In this document: positions 1 to 6,228 of the stretch, piece by piece
Layout of the letters: the number at the start of each line of letters is the position of its first letter
How positions within the stretch are numbered: the first letter of the stretch is position 1
Program-made: the position numbers and the translations under genes
Assembly (NCBI GenBank): GCA_905372355.1
Contig: CAJPOT010000021.1
Coordinates: 1 to 23,851 of the forward strand
Source of the DNA: an uncultured Selenomonas sp.
GTDB taxonomy: Bacteria; Bacillota; Negativicutes; Selenomonadales; Selenomonadaceae
Length of the DNA: 23,851 bases
Direction of reading: 5' to 3'
The notes under the pieces: generated by a model
Told to the model about the DNA's origin: nothing
The model's input: only the letters and a program-made list of their open reading frames with translations
Database searches by the model: none

Positions 1-56
1 TACGTCGAAAGTACTTGGTTGGAGACGACCTGGGAGGATAGAAAGCTGCTGGTTCT
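1..56 (+). rRNA. rrf: 5S ribosomal RNA, 3' end (partial)
   Basis: The first bases match the 3' half of bacterial 5S rRNA: the loop E and helix IV region (GTACTTGGTTGGAGACGACC, then TGGGAGGATAG), followed by the helix I 3' strand ending near GGTTCT. The 5' half lies outside the window, so the exact 3' end is estimated. It is followed at once by tRNA genes, as is usual at the end of an rRNA operon. Confidence 0.85.
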
Positions 57-60
57 GACA

Positions 61-82
61 TGCCACCGCTTTTGCGGTGGCA
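61..82 (+). other. Perfect hairpin between 5S rRNA and tRNA-His
   Basis: TGCCACCGC (61-69) and GCGGTGGCA (74-82) form a 9-bp perfect stem with a TTTT loop. There is no T-tract after it, so it is not a classical terminator. It may be an RNase processing signal separating 5S from the tRNAs, or a stem that protects the 5S 3' end. Confidence 0.6.
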
Positions 83-90
83 TACCTTAT

Positions 91-167
91 GGCGGCTGTG
101 GTGAAGTGGTTAACACACTGGATTGTGGCTCCAGCATTCGTGGGTTCGAGCCCCACCAGTCGCCCCA
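91..167 (+). tRNA. tRNA-His (GTG)
   Basis: The cloverleaf is complete. The acceptor stem is 92-98 with 157-163, and the extra G at 91 pairs with discriminator C at 164, the identity signature of tRNA-His. The anticodon stem CTGGA/TCCAG carries loop TTGTGGC with anticodon GTG. The T arm contains GGTTCGAGCC. CCA is encoded at 165-167. It is probably co-transcribed with the upstream rRNA genes. Confidence 0.97.
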
Positions 168-171
168 TCTT

Positions 172-247
172 AGGGGTATAGCTCAACTGGTAGAGCAACG
201 GTCTCCAAAACCGTAGGTTGTGAGTTCAAGTCTTACTGCCCCTGCCA
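172..247 (+). tRNA. tRNA-Trp (CCA)
   Basis: The cloverleaf is complete: acceptor AGGGGTA (172-178) pairs with TGCCCCT (237-243), discriminator G at 244, encoded CCA at 245-247. The anticodon stem ACGGT/ACCGT carries loop CTCCAAA with anticodon CCA. Only 4 bases separate it from tRNA-His, so both are processed from one transcript. Confidence 0.97.
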
Positions 248-259
248 TTGTCATATCGG

Positions 260-288
260 CCTCATTTCTTGGAAATGAGGTTTTTTTA
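260..288 (+). terminator. Rho-independent terminator of the rRNA/tRNA operon
   Basis: CCTCATTTC (260-268) and GAAATGAGG (272-280) form a 9-bp perfect stem with a 3-nt loop, followed by seven T residues. It lies 13 bases after tRNA-Trp and closes the stable RNA transcript. Confidence 0.92.
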
Positions 289-314
289 TTGCCTTCGAAC
301 AGGGAAAATGAATG

Positions 315-323
315 TGTTATAAT
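315..323 (+). promoter_or_regulatory. Putative extended -10 promoter for the glycan cluster
   Basis: TGTTATAAT at 315-323 is an extended -10 element with a perfect TATAAT hexamer. No good -35 is visible (TTCGAA at 294-299 is a weak candidate), which fits an extended -10 promoter. The leader to the first gene at 493 would be about 160 nt. I see no recognisable riboswitch in it. Confidence 0.5.
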
Positions 324-492
324 GATAGCGGAATTTTTGTCAAACTTCATGGTGGTACGGATAAGTTTAGGGCGAATAGGGGGAGCTTCATTTTATTCGT
401 ACTTCCTTATGAAAGTTCATGAGAATTTCGATATAAGAAGAGTTTAGAGTTATGGGAAACGACGCCGATTATGGCAACGGAGGAAAATAAGC
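324..492 (+). other. Leader region before the glycan cluster, no gene recognised
   Basis: This AT-rich stretch has no ORF with a plausible ribosome binding site and no strong terminator-like hairpin. Only a weak, imperfect repeat of a CTTCATG/GTTCATG type is visible. It ends in GGAGG (479-483), the ribosome binding site of the first cluster gene. Confidence 0.4.
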
Positions 493-1773
493 GTGAACTA
501 TGGAGAAGTCGTTGAGGTTGATATGGGAGGAGCGGGCGCAAATGTTCATCAGAGGGATGGCTTTGCGCGGCGAGAGATGGCGGCTAATCTCTGCGTCGGC
601 GATGAGCCGCCGCTGGTGACAGTGTACTTTCAAGCCTACAATCATCTGGAAGATCAGACGAAGATGGCGATTCATTCCCTCCTTGCCTATACGCGGAACG
701 TCGACCATGAGCTGCTGCTCGTTGACAACGGCTCGACCGACGGCACGCTGGACTTTTTCCGCAGCATTGAGCATCCGCGCAAGCGCATCTTCCATGTCAG
801 GGAAAATCGCGGCGCTTTGTTTGGTTATCTGGCGGCAAAGGGAGCGGCGGGCAATGAATTCATCCGCGGCAGATACTTTGCCGCGATTCCGAGCGATGTC
901 GTCGTCACGAAGGACTGGCTCAAGAATCTTGTCACGTGCATGGAATCTGATCCGCGCATCGGCATGGTCGTTCCCGCGGCAAACTATACAAGCTATTATC
1001 AGCAGGTGAAGCTGGAATTTTCTACATACGGAGAAATGCAGGAGGCCGCGGCTGCCTACAATGTCAGCGATCCGAAAAAGTGGGAGGAGCGCCTGCGCCT
1101 CATTCCTACAGCATCGCTGATGCGTTCTTCCCTGCGCAAGATGTATGAAGCCGATTATGGATTTTTTTATAATTTTGCTGATGATGATCTGTCCTTCACC
1201 TATCGCCGTCTCGGTTATCGCTTGATGTTTTGTCGTGATACCTTCGTCTACCATGCGCCGGGCACGGCGATGTCGGAGGAGGCTTATCAGATTGATCTGC
1301 GGGAAGGGCGGGAGACCTTTCGACGCAAATACTTTGGCGTTGATGCCTGGACGGATACGCGTCTGGATGATGAGCTTTGCCGTAAGTGCATGGATTCTTC
1401 GACGCCGTGCGAGGATAATCGCATTCTTGGCATAGATGTGCGCTGCGGCGCCAATCTGCTGCATTTCAAAAACTGCCTGCGGGCGTATGATTTGGGCAGG
1501 GCGACGCTTTCCGCTTTCGTGCAGGATGCGAAGTATTGGGTCGATCTGAAGACGATCTGCAGCGGCGAGGTATTCTGTCAGCCTCTGCGAGATCTTGAAG
1601 CCGCTTTAGAAGGGCGCACCTATGACTATATCATTCTCGGCATGCCGCTTGCCGACTACGAAGATCCCAAGGCTCTGCTTGAAATCATGCGAGATCATCT
1701 TTCCATCGGCGGCAGGATGGCGGGGCGTATGGAAGAGGACGGCGAGGTCTTTTCCCTGGAGCGTTATGAGTGA
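493..1773 (+). CDS. GT2-family glycosyltransferase with degenerate C-terminal methyltransferase-like domain
   Basis: This 426-residue protein has a GT-A fold family 2 domain at about residues 39-300. The segment LVTVYFQAYN starts it, the nucleotide-binding VDNGSTDG follows at 77-84, and SDVVV at 134-138 sits where the DxD-type metal-binding motif is expected. Family members transfer a sugar from a nucleotide donor, normally at the inner membrane face. The last ~115 residues (from ILGIDVRCGANLL) resemble a class I SAM methyltransferase fold, but the usual glycine-rich motif I is eroded, so it may be non-catalytic. GTG start at 493 was chosen for the GGAGG at 479-483 (9-nt spacing). It opens the cluster; the FkbM gene follows after 12 bases. 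The acceptor and donor cannot be inferred. Confidence 0.85.
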   Translation: MNYGEVVEVDMGGAGANVHQRDGFARREMAANLCVGDEPPLVTVYFQAYNHLEDQTKMAIHSLLAYTRNVDHELLLVDNGSTDGTLDFFRSIEHPRKRIFHVRENRGALFGYLAAKGAAGNEFIRGRYFAAIPSDVVVTKDWLKNLVTCMESDPRIGMVVPAANYTSYYQQVKLEFSTYGEMQEAAAAYNVSDPKKWEERLRLIPTASLMRSSLRKMYEADYGFFYNFADDDLSFTYRRLGYRLMFCRDTFVYHAPGTAMSEEAYQIDLREGRETFRRKYFGVDAWTDTRLDDELCRKCMDSSTPCEDNRILGIDVRCGANLLHFKNCLRAYDLGRATLSAFVQDAKYWVDLKTICSGEVFCQPLRDLEAALEGRTYDYIILGMPLADYEDPKALLEIMRDHLSIGGRMAGRMEEDGEVFSLERYE

Positions 1774-1785
1774 GGTGGAAAGCGA

Positions 1786-2931
1786 ATGAGATTTGCCGAT
1801 TTGCGGCGCGCTATGTCGGCGAGGTGGCACAGCCGTGCCGTAGATGTTTCTTCTTTTGCGCATAAGGATATCTTTTTCTACGGAGCAGGAAATCTCGGCA
1901 AGAAGCTCAAGGCATCGCTGGAAGAGGCGGGCATTTCTGTCAAGGGATTGATCGACCGCCGTGCGGCGGCGCTGCGCGAGCAGGGCGTCGATGCCCTGAC
2001 TTTGGAGGAAATGGCGGCGGTGCCGAAGGAGGAAAGCGTCGTCATTTTGTCGGCGCTTTTTTCCCTGGAGGATGAGCCTGCACTTCGCGAGGTGCTTCAG
2101 ACGGCAGGCTTTCCGCTCGTCGTCGCGCTGCATGAGCTCGACTGGCGGAGTTTTGACAGTGCATCGTTCTGCCGCAACATCTTCATCGGTGACTACGACA
2201 TCGAGCGCGACTTCGCCGGCGACGAAGAGGCTGTCCTTGCGGCATATGCGCTTTGGCAGACAGAGGCGGAACGCTTCTTCTACATGACGCAGATCGAGGC
2301 GTATCTGCGCCGTGATTTTTCCATCTTCCCCGATCCTTTGCCGCTGCGCCTGCAGTATGCGGCGCACGACGTGCCGGAGAAGGCGGACATGCGCTTCTTC
2401 GTTGACTGCGGCGCCTTTGACGGCGACACGCTGCGCGCTCTTTCGGCGGCGGGCAGGGAGATGCACGACTACTTTGCGTTTGAGCCGCAGCAGGAGCTCG
2501 TTACGCGCATCCATGCCGCAGCTGAGGAGCTCGCGATCCCGCGTGCGGTCATCGTGCCGTGCGGCGTTTCGAGCACGACGCAGCAGATCCGCTTCGGCGC
2601 GGCAGAGGAGGGCAAGTCCGCCGTGAAGCGGGAAGCGGCGGGCGCACACGTCATCCAGTGCGTATCGCTCGATACGATGTTCGCGGGCGAAGCACCGACG
2701 TTCATCAAGATGGACATCGAGGGCATGGAGATCGAAGCCCTGCACGGCGCGGAAAGGCTTATCCGCGAGCATCATCCGCAGCTCGCGATCTGCATTTACC
2801 ACGACATGTCGCATATCTGGCGCATACCGCTCTTGCTGCGCGAGTTTTACAGCGGCTATCGTTTCTATGTGCGCAATTATCAATATATGGGATTGGAAAC
2901 CGTTGTCTATGCTTTTGCAGATGGAGAATAA
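1786..2931 (+). CDS. FkbM family methyltransferase with N-terminal Rossmann domain
   Basis: 381 residues in two parts. The N-terminal part (about 25-130) carries FYGAGNLGKKL with GxGxxG at 33-38, a Rossmann-type nucleotide-binding segment. The C-terminal part (about 200-381) is an FkbM SAM-dependent methyltransferase: VDCGAFDGDTL at 206-216 is motif I, and KMDIEGMEIEAL near 308-319 is the typical FkbM motif. It ends with the family's HDMSHIWRIP and YVRNYQ segments. FkbM enzymes O-methylate hydroxyls of sugars or polyketides; a glycan substrate is inferred from the neighbouring glycosyltransferases. The ribosome binding site GAGGTGGA precedes the ATG. Two bases separate its stop from the next start. 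A second protein of the same architecture lies at 8059. Confidence 0.9.
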   Translation: MRFADLRRAMSARWHSRAVDVSSFAHKDIFFYGAGNLGKKLKASLEEAGISVKGLIDRRAAALREQGVDALTLEEMAAVPKEESVVILSALFSLEDEPALREVLQTAGFPLVVALHELDWRSFDSASFCRNIFIGDYDIERDFAGDEEAVLAAYALWQTEAERFFYMTQIEAYLRRDFSIFPDPLPLRLQYAAHDVPEKADMRFFVDCGAFDGDTLRALSAAGREMHDYFAFEPQQELVTRIHAAAEELAIPRAVIVPCGVSSTTQQIRFGAAEEGKSAVKREAAGAHVIQCVSLDTMFAGEAPTFIKMDIEGMEIEALHGAERLIREHHPQLAICIYHDMSHIWRIPLLLREFYSGYRFYVRNYQYMGLETVVYAFADGE

Positions 2932-2933
2932 AT

Positions 2934-3959
2934 ATGGCAGAAATCAAACCGAATTATGACACGAAGAGGAAGAAGCTTGCGGACATCATACCGCTGGCGC
3001 AGCCTTTCACCGTATACATCGAGCAGACGAAATACTGCAACTTCAAGTGCTTTTACTGCATCCATTCGACGCGCGACGAGGCGGGCGGCGAGTTCCAGAA
3101 GCTCGGGCACCGCATGCTGCACATGGATGAGGCGTACTTTGATAAGATCGTGCACGATCTCAAAGAGTTCCCGAAGGGCGGTGTCAAGCGCATCGTCTTT
3201 TCGGGGCTGGGTGAGCCGCTGACGAATCCGCTTTTGCCGACATTCGTCAAAAAGATCGTCGACGCCGACATCGCGGGGCGCGTGGAGGTCATCACGAACG
3301 GGCTTCTGCTCACGCCCGAGAAGAGCGACGCACTCGTCGCGGCGGGTATCACGAACATCAACATCTCCGTGCAGGGGCTCGACGCCGCCGGCTATGAGAA
3401 GACGTGCGGCGTGCGCATCGACTTCGAGCAGTATCTCGAAAACCTGCGCTACCTCTTTGCTCACAAGAAGGATACGGCGATCTACATCAAGGCGATCGAC
3501 GCGACCGTGCCGACGAAAGAGGAGCAGGAACGCTTCCTTTCGCTCTTTAGCCCGATGGCGGATCGCATCTACATCGAGCATCTCGTCGTCATGCAGCAGC
3601 AGATGGAAGACCTCAAGGGTGTCGTGGACGGCTCGAAGAATTTCTACGGCGAGGAGCTCGACCTCGACCGCAAGGTCTGCGCGCAGTCCTTCTACTTTCT
3701 GCAGATCGGCTGCGAGGGGCATACGTTTCCCTGTCCCGTGCCCGGACTGGGCAGGGGGCTGTCGATGGGCAACGCGAAGGAGCAGTCGCTCGTCGAGATC
3801 TGGAACGGCCCGAAGCGCCGGGCATTTTTGCGCATGCTGCTGCAAAAGCGCAAGGACGAAGTCCCCGAGTGTCGCGGCTGTACCTGCTTCAATGCGATCA
3901 ACAATCCGGCGGAAGATCTCGATGCGGATGCAGAAAGACTCCTGCCGCTCTTTTCCTGA
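2934..3959 (+). CDS. Radical SAM protein with SPASM/twitch-like auxiliary domain (copy 1)
   Basis: 341 residues. The radical SAM motif CNFKCFYC (C35, C39, C42) binds the catalytic [4Fe-4S] cluster that cleaves SAM. GLGEPL follows in the position of the SAM-contacting GGE motif. The C-terminal part has C-x12-G-x4-C (KVCAQ... to GHTFPC), then CRGCTC, a shortened SPASM/twitch pattern able to hold one auxiliary cluster. Such enzymes catalyse radical epimerisation, dehydrogenation or coupling on peptides and sugars; the substrate is unknown here. The frame is open far upstream into the FkbM gene, but the start at 2934 is supported by GGAG at 2923-2926 and by alignment with the two following paralogues, which begin in the same way (xxKPxY...K/RxKLAxxxPL). 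Confidence 0.9.
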   Translation: MAEIKPNYDTKRKKLADIIPLAQPFTVYIEQTKYCNFKCFYCIHSTRDEAGGEFQKLGHRMLHMDEAYFDKIVHDLKEFPKGGVKRIVFSGLGEPLTNPLLPTFVKKIVDADIAGRVEVITNGLLLTPEKSDALVAAGITNINISVQGLDAAGYEKTCGVRIDFEQYLENLRYLFAHKKDTAIYIKAIDATVPTKEEQERFLSLFSPMADRIYIEHLVVMQQQMEDLKGVVDGSKNFYGEELDLDRKVCAQSFYFLQIGCEGHTFPCPVPGLGRGLSMGNAKEQSLVEIWNGPKRRAFLRMLLQKRKDEVPECRGCTCFNAINNPAEDLDADAERLLPLFS

Positions 3960-3968
3960 GGAGGAAAT

Positions 3969-4985
3969 ATGGCGTCTGAAATTAAACCCATCTATGGAAC
4001 GGAGCGCGTGAAGCTCGCCGAAGTCGTGCCGCTTGCAGCACCCTACAGCGCGTTCGTCTTTCCGACGACGTACTGCAATTTCAAGTGCGCGTACTGCGGG
4101 CACTCGCTCGGTCATGCCGAGATGAAACGGCAATACGACTTCCAGCCTGAGCACATGACGATGGAAACGTATGAGAAGACGATCGAACAGCTCGCGGAGT
4201 TTCCGCAGAAGCTCAAGATGCTGTCTCTGACGGGGCAGGGTGAGCCGCTCTTAAATCCCCACATCGCCGATATGGTGCGCCTGGCGAAGGAAAAGGGCGT
4301 CGCCGAGCGCATTGAGATCATCTCGAACGCTTCCCTGCTGCACCACGCGCTCGCCGACGCGCTCATCGACGCGGAGCTCGATACCCTGCGCGTGTCGCTG
4401 CAGGGGCTTTCCTCGGAGAAGTATGCGACGATCTGCAAGGCGCGCGTGAACTTCGAGGAGTTTTTGGAGAACCTGCGCTATTTCTACGCGCACCGCGGCA
4501 AGACGAAGCTCTTCCTGAAGGTCATGGATGTGGCGCTCGACGAGGGCGAGGACGAGAAGTTCTACGCGCTCTTTTCCGACATGACGGACCGCATGTATAT
4601 CGAGCACATGCTGCCCGCCTACGACGGTGTGGAGCTGACGCAGGGCATGGAAGTCGAGTACGACCGCTACGGCGGCAAGACGGACGGCATCCGCAAGGTC
4701 TGTCCGCTCGCCTTCTATATGCTCGGCGTATTTCCGAACGGCGACGTCGAGCCGTGCGATACGATATACAAGCCGGTCGTCCTTGGCAATGTGCATGAAG
4801 AGCGCATCCTGGATATGTGGCACGGGGAAAAGCTGCGCGAGTTCTGGCGCCTGCAGCTTGAAGGCAGGCGCGAGGAGAACAGGCGCTGCGCGCACTGCTG
4901 CGCACCGAATGACGTCGCGCACCCAGAGGATATCTTGGACGGCGCGGCAGAAGAGATCCTCAAGCGTTTGGAGGCATGGCGATGA
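3969..4985 (+). CDS. Radical SAM protein with SPASM/twitch-like auxiliary domain (copy 2)
   Basis: 338 residues and clearly paralogous to its neighbours on both sides: it opens with the same EIKPxYxTxRxKLAE leader. The radical SAM motif is CNFKCAYC (C36, C40, C43), and GQGEPLLNP follows at the SAM-binding strand. The C-terminal auxiliary region reads KVCPLAFYML...GDVEPC (C-x12-G-x4-C), then CAHCC. A strong GAGGAGG (3958-3964) overlaps the end of copy 1 and directs the ATG. The end overlaps copy 3 by 10 bases, suggesting translational coupling. Divergence outside the motifs suggests a different substrate or step from copies 1 and 3. This is inferred, not shown. Confidence 0.9.
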   Translation: MASEIKPIYGTERVKLAEVVPLAAPYSAFVFPTTYCNFKCAYCGHSLGHAEMKRQYDFQPEHMTMETYEKTIEQLAEFPQKLKMLSLTGQGEPLLNPHIADMVRLAKEKGVAERIEIISNASLLHHALADALIDAELDTLRVSLQGLSSEKYATICKARVNFEEFLENLRYFYAHRGKTKLFLKVMDVALDEGEDEKFYALFSDMTDRMYIEHMLPAYDGVELTQGMEVEYDRYGGKTDGIRKVCPLAFYMLGVFPNGDVEPCDTIYKPVVLGNVHEERILDMWHGEKLREFWRLQLEGRREENRRCAHCCAPNDVAHPEDILDGAAEEILKRLEAWR

Positions 4986-6010
4986 AGGCGCAGCGCATCG
5001 ACGGGCAGACGCCCGGCGGCAAGAGGCAGCGTCTCGCCGACCGACTGCCGCTCGATACGCCGTTTTCCATCCAAGTATTTCCTGTCTATGCGTGCAATCT
5101 CGCGTGCGCCTATTGCATCCACTCCGTGCCGTTGGAGGAGCGCGGCTTCATCGCTGCCAAGACCGTGCTTGACATGGGACTTTACCGAAAGTTCATCGCC
5201 GATCTTGCCGAGTTTCCCAGCCCGCTCAAAATGCTGCGCTTTGCAGGTACGGGCGAGCCGCTCCTGCATCCTCAGATTGCCGAGATGGTCGCATGTGCGA
5301 AGGCGGCGGGCGTCGCCGAATCGCTCGACATTGTGACGAACGGTCTGCGGCTGACGCGTGAGTTGTCTGCGGCGCTCGTCCGTGCGGGACTTGGGCGCAT
5401 CCGCATTTCTCTGCAGGGTCTTTCGGATGCGGCATACGCTTATACGAAAAAACGGGGCATTTTTCAAAACCTCGTGGAGAATATCGGCTGGCTCTACGCG
5501 CATCGCGGCGATACGAAGATCTATGTGAAGATCATGGACTGTGTGCTCGGCGATGGTGAGGAGGCAGAGTTTTTGCGCATCTTCGGCGACATCGCCGACT
5601 TCATCGCGGTCGAGCATCTGATCCCCGCCGTCGAGCAGATCGATTACGAAAAGCTCGCGGGTCACGCGCTCGCCGATGTGACACAGAACGGCGCCGCCGT
5701 GCGCATGGCAAAGGTTTGCCCGCAGCCCTTCTACATGATGCAGCTCAATCCCGACGGCAAGATGGTTCCATGCTGCGCCATGGAAACGGCGGCGATATTG
5801 GGCGACGTTGCGAAAGAATCCGTGCGCGCAATCTGGCAGGGCGAACGCTTGCGAGCCTTCCTCGAAGCCCAGCTTCGCGGCGAAAAGTCCGCGTATACGA
5901 CGTGCGCGAAGTGCAGACAGTATCGCTATGCGATGTTCGAGGAAGATGTGCTCGATCAAGATGCAGAGCGTTTGTTAAAGGTGTTTGGCAATAGGGGGAA
6001 AAACGTGTGA
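4976..6010 (+). CDS. Radical SAM protein with SPASM/twitch-like auxiliary domain (copy 3)
   Basis: 344 residues. The radical SAM motif is CNLACAYC (C40, C44, C47), followed by GTGEPLLHP. The C-terminal auxiliary region has KVCPQPFYMM...GKMVPCC (C-x12-G-x4-C) and then CAKC. It shares the KRQRLADRLPLDTPF leader pattern and the SLQGLS strand with copies 1 and 2. The ATG at 4976 lies inside copy 2, preceded by TTGGAGGC; a second in-frame ATG at 4982 is an alternative. Its TGA overlaps the GTG of the truncated copy 4 by 4 bases. It probably acts with its paralogues on one glycan or precursor. No substrate is evident. Confidence 0.9.
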   Translation: MAMKAQRIDGQTPGGKRQRLADRLPLDTPFSIQVFPVYACNLACAYCIHSVPLEERGFIAAKTVLDMGLYRKFIADLAEFPSPLKMLRFAGTGEPLLHPQIAEMVACAKAAGVAESLDIVTNGLRLTRELSAALVRAGLGRIRISLQGLSDAAYAYTKKRGIFQNLVENIGWLYAHRGDTKIYVKIMDCVLGDGEEAEFLRIFGDIADFIAVEHLIPAVEQIDYEKLAGHALADVTQNGAAVRMAKVCPQPFYMMQLNPDGKMVPCCAMETAAILGDVAKESVRAIWQGERLRAFLEAQLRGEKSAYTTCAKCRQYRYAMFEEDVLDQDAERLLKVFGNRGKNV

Positions 6011-6228
6011 TAAAGAAAGACGGTGTTTCGGTTCATGGGGAGCGGCGGCCGCTGGCGGATGTCGTCCCGCTTGCGATGCCCTATGCGCTGACCGTATTTC
6101 CGATGCGAGCCTGCAATTTCCGCTGCTTTTACTGTCGTTTGACGCAGGCGAAAAGAGCGAGTGCTGCAAAAACTTCAAGATCTTTGATAGAATACAATCG
6201 CAAGTGTTTCATGAGGTGCTTTGGATGA
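6007..6228 (+). pseudogene. Truncated fourth radical SAM paralogue (N-terminal fragment)
   Basis: The 73-codon ORF starts with GTG behind AGGGGG and repeats the N-terminal 45 or so residues of copies 1-3, including HGERRPLADVVPLAMPY and an intact CNFRCFYC (C36, C40, C43). Homology stops just after the motif, near base 6150. The remaining ~28 codons are AT-richer and unlike any radical SAM core, and no C-terminal auxiliary domain is present. The SAM-binding strands are missing, so it cannot be a working radical SAM enzyme. I read it as the remnant of a fourth tandem gene after an internal deletion. Its start signal and the ATGA overlap with the next gene are preserved, so it may still be translated and may couple translation onward. 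Confidence 0.8.

Noticed and set aside
19..447. Two short plus-strand open frames across the 5S/tRNA region
   Set aside because: They run through the tRNA genes and the terminator, have no ribosome binding site and resemble no protein.
318..447. Small ORF starting at ATG just after the TATAAT
   Set aside because: The ATG overlaps the -10 region, so it would not be transcribed, and it has no ribosome binding site.
2559..2933. N-terminal extension of the first radical SAM gene into the FkbM gene
   Set aside because: The extra residues are an FkbM frame shadow; the ATG at 2934 has GGAG and aligns with the starts of the paralogues.
6139..6167. TTGACG inside the radical SAM fragment as an internal promoter
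   Set aside because: No acceptable -10 is found 16-18 bp downstream.
5985..6224. N-terminal extension of the B12-type radical SAM gene
   Set aside because: It covers the radical SAM fragment in the wrong frame; ATG 6225 with GAGGTG starts the recognisable domain.
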